A program made the position numbers and the translations under genes. Below, one piece after another: positions 22,796 through 35,701 of a DNA stretch of 64,000 bases (the stretch's first letter is position 1; each line of letters starts with the position of its first letter). The notes beneath the pieces were generated by a model that saw nothing but the letters and a program-made list of their open reading frames with translations, was not told the DNA's origin and searched no databases. Where the stretch lies: positions 17,050,001-17,114,000 of the forward strand of contig OY292275.1 in assembly GCA_958496175.1 (NCBI GenBank). The letters are read 5' to 3'. Source of the stretch: Sisyra terminalis (lineage: Eukaryota; Arthropoda; Insecta; Neuroptera; Sisyridae).

Positions 22796-25700
22796 CTAGC
22801 AGGTTGAAGAGTCACTAGCGGCCCACATTTTTGTGCCCAACTGGATATGAGTCGTCGGTGGTAAAGGAGCTTGTTGCTTACCTGCAGCTAAATGTTAAAA
22901 AAAAAATATTAATATTCTTTTAAAAACTCATATGCCTAATAGCCATTTCGACCATCCTTGCTTTTCTTGAACAATAACTAATGAATGACTTTATATCATG
23001 AATAGATATAGTTTGCGGCATAAGAAGTTAAATACGTTTTTTATACAATTATAAAAATTTTTGAATGGATACTTTCTTCTTTCGTTAAGGTTATCAATTG
23101 AAATTGATGTATGATATCTTTAAGCCAATTAATGAATTGATATCAGTAAGTAAGAATACCAAAATGTTTGATTCATATTTTTTATAAATAACAAACGTCC
23201 AAGCAATTATAGAAAAAAATACGATAATCTGATAATTTTTGTGTAATGCACCCATAAGGAATATGTTTGGCATTTTATTTACAAAGATGATTATGGTCAA
23301 ATCGGAAATTATGATATAGTTTTTACCATTCTAGAGCTGGAAAATAAAAGAGAGCTTTGGACAAAGCACTTTCAAATAACTCTCATGTGTATTCCCGGAC
23401 ACCAAGGAATTGAAGGCAACAAAAAATCTAATAAGGAACCTAGAGAAGCAACAATGGAAAAGTTAAACAACAAATTGAAGCTGAGTTTAGAAGACACAAT
23501 CATAATAATACTTGGCGACGAGACCTCAAACGCTGTTTAAGGTCAACAAAACAGTAATGGAAACCCCAAAGTTTGGTGAACTCATCCGGAAAAAGGTGGT
23601 TTTGAATAGACTGTCGGTGATAATCGGTCATACGAATTTGACGCATCTCCATATCCTAACTGGAACAACCGAAGGATGCGATCGATGTGGAGGTGAAAAA
23701 TCAGTCAACCATATTATCTATGGTGCAAAGAAACGGATGCTGAAAGATGAAGTGGTGTTCCCCTGAAAATAGAGGACTGCTTGTCCGTGGAAGATGGTAT
23801 AAAGGCAACCTTAAGGTTCCTCAAAATATATGGAACTTTTAAAGACCTATAATCCAAGTGCGATTGTGATGTAGTATTCTAAAGAGCAGTGCAAGAACAA
23901 GAAGTTAAATGGGACAGGTGCTAATGACCCTGGCAGTTAAAGCGACTTTAAACAACCAAGGAAAAAAATATAAAGTTTTGTTCTAGTACTCCTCATTGAT
24001 TCCTCAAAATTTCAAAAAAACGATGATTAGGATCATTCACATACCATACATCAATTTAAAACCTATAGAAAGTTACTAAAACTTATAGATATTATTTAGT
24101 TTAAAAAACGTATATGTGACATATATGTACTTAAATCATGAAACGGATTCATTCCGTGAAATGGACAAAACCAGTACTAATCTGTGAAATATACAAAGTT
24201 GATAAACGAGTTTTGCATTTATTGCTACATACTTAGCTGAAATCTTGCCAAATTATTTTTTTTTCACAAAGCTCAAATACTACTTTAAATTGATAATACA
24301 AAACCGGATACTGGTGAAAATAACAACACCACAAATTAGTTATGATTTTACCCATTACATGATTAGGGCATTACATATATAAATACTCCTATATATTTTT
24401 ATAAAGGAAATAATAATAACATAAAGTTTTTTTTAAAGAATGTTGGAAAATTGGAAGTAAACAATTTTATCTGACCAACAAAACTGATATGTAATATTCT
24501 TTATATTTCCTTAAGTTAGTGGTATTTGCGGTTAATGGAATTTTTGAGTTTTTGATCAATTTCATTCAATAATAGATTACTTAGTGCTATTTGTTGTATG
24601 CACCCTATGTATCTATGTGAAAACTTATGAATTCTTAAACTAAGAAAGTCTATTAACTACAAAATGATAAGAATTTAATAAAACAATTTAACTTAATACA
24701 ATTATTAAAATATACAGTCCTATCAATTGCAGTATTATTCATTAATCATATTGCATATTTCAAAGCCGAAATTTCTCAATCAATATTTAAATAATTTATA
24801 GGATTTCGTTTGAATAAAAATAAAAAAAGGATAATTTAATGTCAATTTTAAAAAAATAAGGATATCAAAAAGTTTTAAAGCCAAAATCAACATAAAATAA
24901 AAAAATAATTACGTCATACTGCAAATCTGAATCGATAATCCTAATTATTATGATAAAGTAATTGTGACTAGTCAAATATTAACAAAAAATTTACATTGTT
25001 TTCGTCTTTATAAATCGAAACCAGATTAATGTATTTTGATTCAAGATAATTTGGTCGGATAAAATTTAAGATAATCAGCAAAAAAGTTTAGTGATATTAA
25101 CTTGTAAGTAGTCCATACAATGGAATAACGATAAAAATATCGTTACTATAGGCCAGTGGATAGAGAGTCAAATCCCTAAAGTATGCTAACATAGCAGGTA
25201 TCACTGTAACTTAAATTTAAAAAAAAAACAGATCTCTAAACTTAACAGTTGTAGTGGAAGTATGGATAAAAATTGTATAATTATAATACTGATTATTATG
25301 ATTATCTAAAGAATGAAAAGATTAAGAAGTGGTGACTTTCATAGAGAATACAGTTGATATAAATAGGTATAGAATATTTTCTTCTAAGAGCATTTCTCCC
25401 TGAATATGTTTACTAATGTCTTTTTTTTGGTTATTAGCTAAGATTAATAAAAGTTTTACTAACCTCCTTTGCCGATAAAGTTTTTGGGAATTCGTTTAAA
25501 AGTATCTGGCCGTGGAAAATCACTGACAGGATGAAACCGATTACTAAACCTAACATCTAAGTCATTTTGAAAAGCGGATGCTATTCCCGTTTGGGCACCA
25601 TTTCGCATAGAAGATCCCCTAACCGGCGGTGCTGGTGGCCCATTATTTGCTGGCACTGTAGGCGCTAGTCGCGTGTGCAACGATGGCGGAGGCGGTGGGC

Positions 25701-27987
25701 CTCGATGTGGAGGAGGTGGTGGTGCAACTCGTGGCGGTATAGTCGACGTTGGTGGCGGAGGTGGAGGACTTAGAGGTGCATTAATTGACATATTCGATCC
25801 GGTTCGAGATGGCGGAGGTGGTGGAGGTTTAGCCAGAGGAGGCCGCGCTGGAGGTCGTGCGTTTGGACGTCCAGTTGTTCGTCCTGGATTGTCATTAACT
25901 AATGAAAGTTTTGGTTGTCCTAATGTGCTTAGCGATAATGGCGCCGTTTTTGAAACAGGACTTTTACGATTCATGTTTAGAGTTTCTTGCGACTGGTGTA
26001 AAGAGGATGGTACTCGCATTGTTCCAAAATCATTTCCATTCATTGTGGGGTATGAAGGGCTTGTTGGAGTTACAGGAGGTGATCTTGGCACTCGCATACT
26101 TTGTGCTCGAGCAACATTTGCCCGACCATTTATATGTAGTTTCTTTGGTGGCGGCGACGGTTTGGTTTGACCAATTCCTGGAGGTTTCGGTGCAAGATTT
26201 GGTTTCCCGTGACTAATTACAGGCTTTACTGTTGTCCCGTTATTATTATTATTATTGTTATAACTATTGTGTAGGCTACTTTGATTTGGAGCAAAACCGG
26301 AATTAGTCGAAAGTTGATTACTTTGACTATCTTTTAAAATACCAGTGATCCTTGAATCATTATCCCCTAAATTATTAACATTTGAATTGCTTAATTTAGA
26401 CTGAAAATTAAGCGGATTGGTAGGACTCTGAAAATATAATTTTTAAATTAGCACCAATTTTTTTCATAACTTAAAATTATTTACCCTTGACGGCGATACT
26501 GCAGGAGGTGGTTGTGCCGGCGGTTGTGGAGGTGGTCCCCTATTTTTAATGTCGGCTGATATTTGTTTTCGTAATGCCGCAGTTACCGTAGATCGTGCAT
26601 TAGGAGAAGTATATAAGCTGGAATTTGAATTTGAATTCGTATTTGAATCTGTTTCTTCTATTACTATTCTTCCAGTAGCTCGAAGCTTTGGCATTCCTCC
26701 TGCAAATAAACCACCCAAAGCTATTCCAGGGCCTCCATTATTCATATGGCTACTTGAAGACGACACTGACGAACTGTGATTGGGCGTTGTTGGTTTTATA
26801 TTAGCGTTACTAGCAGTACTCGGTTTTCCTAATTATAAAAGAAATTAATCAGTAAGAATACTAAATATTTAATTATTAAATTACTTATTTATCTACGAAT
26901 AAAGTATTATATTATCAAAATTAACAATTCTATAACATGTTCCTTTTATAAAATGTAGAACTTAATATTAGACAATATTTTCTTATCGATCTTTTTAACG
27001 CTTTAGCGATGGGTTTCAAGGATAAGTAATATAAAATTGTTATTTTGAGATACGGGTAAATTTTGATGAAGAAAATTCCAACCATAGTTCATGGCAATCG
27101 AAATATCTAAAGAATATTCTTAATATTTTAGTGGACCACATAGATGAAGTTGCAGGTATCAGCTAATAAGAAATAAAGGGCGAAATTCAAACAGAAATTA
27201 GGTATTTTGTTAGAAAAAGAAAAATTATAAAACATTTACCATATGTTATATTGGTGCACTTGTGATCCTTACAATATTTGAGTTTAGTTATTAAAAAATT
27301 TGGACGAAATTCAACAAAATGATTCAACACCTTTTTCTGCTCACTAACTCAAGATCCTTTGTATATATTTCAAGAATACAAAGGAAAGACTAACAAAAAA
27401 TAAATGAAAGCTTAAAAATGTATAAATACAAAAGTTTATTTTTTATAGAAAATATCTAATTAGAAAGCTTGGGACAATGAAAAAGTTAAAATATTTGAAC
27501 TTTGCATTTAGAATAAGTGAACCTATAAGCGTCTTATATATACTTTTTTTTAAATCCTTATATAGATGTTTTCAATTCAATTTCAATAGTTAAATTACTA
27601 ATATAACTGTGAAAAACTAATTAATTTAAATATTAATTACTTACATAAATTTTCTAAATTAATTGGATGGGAAATTAAAAGCATCTTTCAATTTGTCTTC
27701 AATGGTAATTTTATGGTTTAGGTTTGTTGGGTGTTTTTTTTTTGACTATGCTTTCATGGAAAATGGGTCAAAAGTTTACTACCCTTACAATACTCACCAG
27801 ATATCAGAGGCGCGCTTTTGTCAACGGTAACAGTTTTCTTGAGTTTTGTTCCCTGCCTGATGGACTGGAGCAACAAACCTCTCCCATCTCCAGCTGCGCC
27901 AGATGATTTTCCCGTGGAAAACGAGGGTGGTGGCGGCGGTCCTGGAGGTGGTGGAGGACCTGGTGGTGGCGGCGGTGGAGGCGCCAT
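22796..27987 (-). CDS. Vrp1: WIP/verprolin (WASP-interacting protein), 4 coding exons
   Basis: Exons: 27798-27987, 26485-26828, 25464-26427, 22796-22881; phases 1, 0 and 1 agree and give 527 aa. The N-terminus is a profilin-type proline run followed by a WH2 actin-binding motif (LLQSIRQGTKLKKT, residues 39-52). A conserved GGLFAGGMPKLRATG segment follows, then a poly-Asn stretch and many proline tracts (profilin/SH3 ligands). The C-terminal WASP-binding region reads RFHPVSDFPRPDTFKRIPK. The last exon adds GKQQAPLPPTTH and ends SDSSTC; its APLPP matches the family's C-terminal end and it restores an open frame where the previous exon meets a stop. WIP stabilises WASP and supports actin branching, including myoblast fusion in flies. 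An acceptor at 28002 shows that the 5' UTR is spliced to an upstream exon. Confidence 0.9.
23337..23970 (+). pseudogene. 3' remnant of a non-LTR retrotransposon (RNase H + C-terminal zinc region)
   Basis: Broken frames encode the end of an RNase H domain (CIPGHQGIEGNKKS, compare the usual WVPGHxGIEGNExAD) and then the C-terminal segment VIIGHTNLTHLHILTG..CDRCGG..VNHI, with the CxxC...H pattern of I/Jockey-like LINEs. Frame shifts and stops separate the parts. The end at about 23970 is A-rich. It lies antisense inside the last WIP intron. Confidence 0.8.
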
Positions 27988-30790
27988 ATTTACAAATGAA
28001 ACCTGGAAATATGAAAAACTGTTTTAAGCATCTATAAATAGAAATAAATATTTATAATACAAAATCCTTGCGTGAGGCATTCCTAATTACCGAAACCAGA
28101 AAAGAGTTGTTTTTATTTTTAATGCAGTTCTATATATAAAATATCACGAAAAGTTATTTTTATAAATGCATTAATTTTGTAATAACATGAAGCTGGAAGC
28201 CTTGACCTTGTCGAATTTTGAAATTTCGCTTAATATGAACGTAATTTTTTTGAAAATAATCACCAAAACACGTTCGGTTTGTGAATAAATAATTGTATTT
28301 TTGATGATTTTCATTTGGTGCCTGAGGCCATTGGAACGATCCTTTCTATTCTATTGTTAAAGGTAATTGATCTTAAGGTGTTAATAACCATGACATGCCT
28401 ATTCAAGGAAATGTAATTAACAATATGAAAGAAATTCAGAACAATTTCATATTGAAAATTGATTTCAATTATTCGACAAAACAGTAATACTGTTGTTCGG
28501 TTTAAACTTGCTTTATAATGAATCATTCGAATTAATAGCGAAGAAGTTTTGTTTACTCATTTGGGTTGTGGTTTGGAGTTTTACCCAAAAATGATTCATT
28601 ATTTTTTAAAATGATTTATCAACAATTGGGATATGAAAATTCAAAATTTCTCCATTCGTTTTACGTATTTCTTTCATTTTTTTAATTTTTATTAATGCAT
28701 ATTATGATAATAAATCAAAAAATTGATTTTCAAACAGGTTTTTTTAATCAAATTTGGGTACATAATAATCAATCTAATCAGTTAATCATTATCATTATCA
28801 AGTATAATTTAAAATACATTAATTTTACTTTACTAATATTAACTTTTACAGAAAAATATTGTCATGAATTTAATTAAATAAAATAGCTTTACAAAGAAAA
28901 AAATTATAAAAAAAAAACTAGTGGACCTAGGCGAAATTTTTCACTAGAATACTAAATCAATGTTGGAAATTCATTTAAATATCGAGTGGGTTTTCTCTAT
29001 CGAATGGCTTATCCATATTTAAGTGTTAATTTAAGTCTTATAGTTCAGGCTAAACTCAACCTTTAAAGAAAACAAAAATTAGTATGAAAAGTATTTGATG
29101 TTAAAAAGCTTTTTTGTTCGACATGGTTTTCCACATGGAAAACTAAACTTACCGTTACAAATGGAAAACATAAATAAAATTTACACAATTGCGTAATTTC
29201 GCAGCGCCTTTATATTACCATCAATTATATAAGACGCACCCATATTTCACCAAAATAAACAATAAAGAAAATATGTAAAGAACATACATGACTATAGTTA
29301 ATAGGAATTTACAATTTCAAGTAAACTTTTGAATTTATATTTCATAATTTGTAAAATTCCACTTGTCGATTGATAGTAAGTCTATCTTGATAGTAAAGTC
29401 TATTGATATTATCTATTGAGGATAAAGTTGATTATTCATGTGCGAATAAGACTAATTAACATAATAAACACTTCTTTTGAATTTAGAGAAAAATATTATT
29501 TATTCAAATTTCACTTGGAAACTTTAAATGTCTATTGGCAATAAGTGTGAAGAACTCAATTTTTGAAACAATGTAAATAGAATTAAACATTGATAATATT
29601 CTGAAAGAATTTGTTTTATATATTATTGAATAAATAAATTATGTATCTGTATAAAATAATAATCATTTTACTATAAACAAAATTCAAATAAAATAATATT
29701 ATCTATTCAATATTTCAAGAAATTGTTGAACTTTTCAATAAATACCAAAGAAAAATTCGAAGAAAATATTAGAAAACAAATAAAATATTTACTTTGTGGC
29801 AATAAATATTTTAATTTAACTAAAACTATTCAAGTCTGGCACTAATAACAAAGTTTAACTAGGTCAACTTAACATTGAAAAGCATGAATTCCTTTTTTTT
29901 TTTGTCCCCAATACGATATTTTGTCAATTTTGAAGAATGTAATAAATATATAAGTTCAAATGTTACATTCCATACCCGAAAAAAATAAACTATACCATTA
30001 CTTGTAGCTACCCGTGAAATATTCACAGCCAACACTGACAAAAATTGTCAATTGAACGAAAACGAAGTAACCGTTGAAACAAATAACAACAATCAGTTAA
30101 TTTAAATTTTAGGCAACGATTATTACCTTTGGTTTTCATTCACTAATATGTGTTTATATTCTGTGTTCTCTGTCTTTGTCAACATACTTATATAAGTTTA
30201 CTTATTATTATACTAAAGACAATTGTTGGAAAAATACGTTTTTGATTGTTGAACAATACTTCTTGGTGATCATCAAAGTTTAAATCATTTCATGACTCCT
30301 CCGTGATAACTTTTTTCGAAGGATTAAGGTAGATCATAACATAACTATCCTCCTTTTGCATTCTTCTGTCGCAGAAATTGGTAATTTTAAATATAATCGG
30401 ATATAATAAGCATAATATGAAACGCATAGTATAAGGTGAAAATATTTCTAAATGGGCTCGGGTGTTATATGAGATTCGTACACTTTAGGGACCTTAGCGA
30501 ATATATAAACCACTAAGCAATTTTTTTCCAATAAACTATCCTTATTTATTCAAATAAAAGAGAATATAGTATTATTTAACCCAATTTACACAAGTTTTCA
30601 TGTATTGGTAAAATAATTGCTATGTTTATTTGTTGCAGAGTAATCCTTATACCATTATATCCGAAAAAAACTCAAATCATCATATCCGAAAAAATAGTAA
30701 TTTTCACTTGCATACTTTTGTTGTGAAGCAATCTTTATTAGTGGGTAGTAAGGTTTAAATATTTGTGGCAGTTCCGGGGTAGTTTAAATA

Positions 30791-30962
30791 TTTTTTTTAA
30801 ATTGTTATTTATCGTCGCTTTATAACTACTAAGGTTCTTTAGCGACTCTAGGGTTAATTAAATCCGTTATCAAGAAATATTGAATATTTGCACGATTAGG
30901 GGATCGAACCTACTACCTACTAGTTTTGGAATGGTCCCCTAGACCACTCGGTTTCCAGTAAG
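30791..30962 (-). mobile_element. tRNA-derived SINE, copy 2
   Basis: Same body as copy 1 in the same orientation, with the B box rc of GGATCGAACC at about 30901 and an A-box region rc of GACCACTCGGTTTCC. Full length with a tail of about 8 T on the plus strand. Confidence 0.85.
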
Positions 30963-32349
30963 TTTAGCAGTTTAAATATTATTCAACCTAATTGTTAATG
31001 GGAGAAACTAAGGATGAATGAAAGATGACGGAAAAACCAAAATTACAATAGATCAGCTTTTCTTAAACTTTAGTACTCGCACTCCTGGGAATGCAGCAGG
31101 AGCCCCTAATTATAAAAAAAAATATAATAAATTTTACAAAAAAGTTATTTTTCTAAACTAAAAAAACACATTTTTCAATGAGGTGCGAGATCTATTTTCA
31201 AGTTCAAAGGTGTGCAGCTCGCTTAAAAGGTTACACTACAATAGATTAAACAATGAGAATGACCTGGCAATCGGAATACGTCTACGAAAAAAAAAATTAT
31301 ACACAATGTACGATGACTTAAAATTTTTGTTTACCGTAAATTTTTTAGTATGTGCGCAAAACTTATTCAGTATTATTCAGTTATTGTTGTTTTTTCCAAA
31401 ATTTTAATAGGAAATTGTTGACAAAATGATGATTTTCACTTCACTGCACCGAACTATAAGTTATACAATCAATATTATTTGTTTAAACTGATTTGTAGTT
31501 TGAAATTTCACCAGTTATGAATCATTAAATTTAATACAACTGATTAAATCAGACACTCAATCGAAATTTAATAAATTCGTTTTCATTTTCTAATCGTTTT
31601 ATATTCATCATTTACATTATTAAATAGGAGTATGAATTTAATTAAATCTATTTTCAGCCTCGGATTTGATCATTTGCCTCATTCATATTCTCATCGTGTG
31701 ATAACTCATCTCAAAAAACAAGAATTTCAAATTGTCGAATATTAGTAATTACATTTCCATGCAAACATGTGACTCATCTCTGGGTAAGACATTGGAAGGT
31801 TTTTTGCAATTTAAATAGGATTGGTAGGTATGAGATTTAAAGATGCCTTTTTGGTACATATGCGACACACAATGGGCTTTTTATGCGATTTTTGATCGTT
31901 CTACCTTATTTATTTGGCATTTTGAACCAACTGTCAGCAAATTGGAACACACGCAATATCCTTGGAATTGAGCATTTTATAATTGAATCACGATGGATTA
32001 GAGATGGGAACGAGGTAAGTTTGTTGGAATATTTGATGGTAATAATAGTGAATGATGTGGATTGTAATAAAAAATATGTAATGTCAGCCTTATATGTATA
32101 ACACTTACGTAGGTAGTTTGATATAATGGGCCTATGAAAAATTGTCAACGTCCTCCGATTTCCACATAATTAATTTGAAGACAAGTGCAGATAAAAAGTT
32201 TGCAATTTAGTTTCGCGGAGCACATTATTTAAAACACGCAAACATTAAACACATTGCCGATGCCACAGAAAAATTATCGTTTTATCACACATTTGCTGAA
32301 ATTGACAACTTGAAGACAATTTCTTTAAAAACTTTCTATGTACTCCACC

Positions 32350-32440
32350 TTGCGCGATAAAGACGACAAATGCGCCATTTGAGCAGTAGGCGGCGAGTGT
32401 TGAAACTTCAAACGAGAACAGCAGCGACGCGGTTCATTCA
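32350..32440. promoter_or_regulatory. GC/CpG-rich patch, candidate WIP promoter
   Basis: An abrupt island with about ten CpGs in 90 bp (GCGCGATAA, GACGAC, GGCGGCGAG, GCGACGCGG) inside very A/T-rich DNA. GCGCCATTT at 32372-32380 reads AAATGGCGC on the minus strand, a YY1/Pho-like site. WIP has a spliced 5' UTR starting somewhere upstream, and no other gene is nearby to own this patch. Confidence 0.35.
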
Positions 32441-33215
32441 AAACGATTGAAAATATATTAAAAAATATATACTTTTAATTTAATCTAACAAACAATAACT
32501 ATTTTTAATTAGCGACTAAACCTTCTTCATATAACTGAATCAACTTATCGATTAACAGGAAGTGAACTAACTAAAATATTTCAGAAGGAAAATTAAAAAT
32601 AATTAATGCGCATCTCCCACTATGAAATTTAAATAACTTTTCCTCCGAAACAAAACTGTTTATTTTCAGCCACAAGATCAATGCAATGTTTGTTATTTTA
32701 AATTTAGATATTAAATATATCTTATAAAACTGTACTCTTTCTAATATTAAAAAATCAAACACACCTAAGCACTTTTTCAAAAAGTATATCACGCATATCA
32801 CTACAACAAACAATTTCATAAAAATCCCTCTAATCTTATCCATCAATTTCTAAAATCAATATTTTTTCTTATCTTGAATAGTTTGAAATTTAACATGATT
32901 TTTATGTTGTTGACTTTCTTTTTTAGAAACCGCTAATGTTGAATAATATGCACTCGTAAAACATATAACTATTCATTACGGTTTAAATGAAAGTAATTTA
33001 AACTTGGCTTATAATTTATAATGTCACTGCACTCATTAAAAAATGAATCATTTGCTTTATCACGGAGAACGGATACTAGTTATAATATGTTATCTTTGGG
33101 CTTGTAGGAACAACATTGATTCGAATTATCTATCACAGGATTTAGAAAGACGTGACTTTAAGTGTTAATCAGGATAAGCTTAAAAAAAACTATACTTAAA
33201 AATGAGTGGAGATTA

Positions 33216-33353
33216 TTTTTTTTTATTAATTTTTATTTGCCGTCGCTTCATAACAACTAAGATCTTCAGTGACTCTAGGGTTAATAAAAATCCTTAATCG
33301 AGAAATATTGAAAATTTGCTCGATATGAGAATCAAACCCAACACTTGCCAGTT
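33216..33353 (-). mobile_element. SINE copy 3, 5'-truncated
   Basis: The body and B-box region are present, but the element stops where copy 4 begins, so its A box is absent. Confidence 0.75.
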
Positions 33354-33526
33354 TTTTTAATTGTTATTTACCGTCGCTTTATAACTACTAAGGTCTTTAT
33401 TACGTTTATTACCACTAAACATCTCTAGAGTTAATAAAAATCCGTAATCGAGAAATATTCAAATTTCCTCGATACTAGGATCGAACCCAACACTTACCAG
33501 TTTTGGAGCAGGCATCTTCACCACTT
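33354..33526 (-). mobile_element. SINE copy 4
   Basis: Starts with its A/T tail directly against copy 3. It has an intact B box (GGTTCGATCC read on minus), a degenerate A box and about 24 extra bp in the body after GGTCTTTA. Confidence 0.8.
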
Positions 33527-33624
33527 AAAATTAGATAAATTATTTTTTATCTAGCTATTATTCTGGTACAATACTATAGTGAATAAATCTTTTAAGCCTA
33601 CTATAATAGATTGTATATATTAGC

Positions 33625-33982
33625 GGGCGTTATAATTCATAATGCCCGTGGTCAAGGGCAACCTATTAGAAATGCATTGGAAAATTGAGGGCATTATTTT
33701 TCATAATGCCCTCAAATTTATATTTTCCTAAGAAGGCTTGACTCCAATATGAATTCAATTTAATATTTTCCATGGAAACTTGAACCTCATATTTATTTAC
33801 AGATTTGAATACATTTTGCGAATTTAAAATTAAAATAAAATTTATTTTTTCTTACGAATTAAATGAAAAATAAAAGTTTGTATGCACTTCAGGCGTTATT
33901 AGGTGTTAATACCCATCGAGCGACATACATCCCTCGGGCTGCATTATCTCGCTCTCCGGGCATTATCACCTTGATAACGCCC
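33625..33982. repeat. Element built from GGGCRTTAT palindromes
   Basis: Both ends are themselves hairpins: 33625-33647 (GGGCGTTAT .. ATAATGCCC) and 33958-33982 (GGGCATTATC .. GATAACGCCC). A third perfect hairpin with GAGGGCATTAT arms lies at 33687-33713. The outer hairpins are related to each other in inverted orientation, so the segment looks like a non-autonomous transposon with palindromic termini. No coding sequence. Confidence 0.55.
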
Positions 33983-34091
33983 TTGGTACATAAATAACTA
34001 AGATGTGTGTGCAAATAAGTTAAGTCATATTAACTAAATAATATTTTTTAGTTTTTATGACAAAAATATTTGAAGAAATTCAATGGTTTAA

Positions 34092-34265
34092 TTTTTTATT
34101 GTTATTTATCGTCACTTTATAACAACCAAGGTCTTTAGCTACTCTAGCGTTAATAAAAATCCGTAAATCGAGAAATATTGAAAATTTACTCGCTACGAGA
34201 TTTGAACCCAACACCTACTAGTTTTGGAGCGATCACCTAGATCAACCTAGATCACTCGGTCACTA
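34092..34265 (-). mobile_element. tRNA-derived SINE, copy 5
   Basis: Full-length copy with the shared body and tail. The A-box side has a small internal duplication (ACCTAGATCA repeated). Confidence 0.85.
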
Positions 34266-35701
34266 AAAGATTAATTATTAAATCAGTGGCCACAATGGTG
34301 TAAATTAGTGATTCCATAAATCAGTGAATAAATATACCAAAAATGAAAAACATTTTAATAACTTGATATTTTTATTATATATATTTATGTTATTGAGGTA
34401 AACTACTACGATCGTCCAAAGACCTTTTTACGTTATATAATTGTATATTAAAATGAAATTGAGCATTAAAATAATACTGTTTTAATAGGTAACATTGTTT
34501 CAATTCGATTTACCCCACACTCTTTAATATTTTGCTGCAGAGCTTCTTTTACTATTGAAATACATAAGAGTAGTTAGTACGAGATTTTTCCTAGTGACCG
34601 ACAGTGAAAGAAACTTTTATTATTTTTATTAGTCTATATTTGTGGCTCATTGTACTGTATACTCATATACAATTAATGCTTTTTTTAGGAGTCGGTATTT
34701 TCACGTCTATAGTGATACTTATCTTCCTGGAAAAAATCCGGTGGATGGAGGAAACACGTATTTTCACCTAAAAATAGTGATATGTGAAGGATTTATCAAA
34801 CAGATATTTTTTTATCTATTAAATAGCTATCTTGAGAAAATAATTTGTGTCGATAACGGAAAATCCCGGCCCTAAGTATTGCGGATCAGTTAATTATAAA
34901 AATAATGAAAAGCTGGAATTAGGGTCAATAATGTGGTTGTGATTTAAAAGAAAATTCTGTTATTTTTATTACATTATATCGCGTTTTTATTCATTTCTTA
35001 ATTTTCGCAATATACACATTAGCGCATTTTGGAGCTATACACATGAAAACTTATACTACATAAAAATGAAAAAAATGTACATTGTACCAAGATAACGGTG
35101 CTGGAAATACAAATTGTTCACTATTTAAAACCCATGCATTCTGTGACACAATCACACAATTTTCTTTTTACACATTAAAATCATTCGTACTTAAAAACGT
35201 ACGGCATTTTTCAGGGATATCAACATATATATTTTGTATACAATGAAATAATAAAATTAAAGAAATTCAATTTAAGGAAGATACAAATCCATATTTATAA
35301 ACCAACATGTTAATTGGAAGAAGCAAAACTTTAGATAATAAAAACTCTTCTGGTTCTTAAAAAGAAAAATAAAACCTTTTTCTAGATATACATTTTTCTT
35401 TTATAGAGATCATTTTCTTTACATTAAAAAGTTAATTTCATTATGCTGGAACTTAACAATATATAAATTATACTTAAACATTTTAAAAGAAAAAATTAGA
35501 AAACGCCATTGTTAATCTACATTATTAACGTGTATAAACTAATATCTGGTAAGTAAAACTATCGTACAAACTTATTTATCAAATATTACAAAATCTTAAA
35601 TTTATACACGTACATTAAATTTGTGCACTTTTAGTTATAAAAATCGTACTTTTCTTAATGTAGCCACGATTTTTTTTATTTACTTAAATATTTTTTTAAA
35701 C

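Larger units (their letters stand above)
28003..35701. other. 7.7 kb gene-free region between WIP and E(bx)
   Basis: It holds an untranslated 5' part of WIP, a GC-rich patch near 32.4 kb, four SINE copies, a palindromic repeat at 33.6-34.0 kb and, at its right end, the E(bx) 3' UTR. No coding frame outside these is supported; the short open frames present show no family motif. Confidence 0.6.

Noticed and set aside
25673..26216. Glycine-rich open frame on plus
   Set aside because: It is the antisense shadow of the proline-rich WIP exon; proline codons read in reverse give glycine.
27724..28027. Plus-strand frames opposite the WIP first exon
   Set aside because: Antisense of the polyproline start of WIP; no independent motif.
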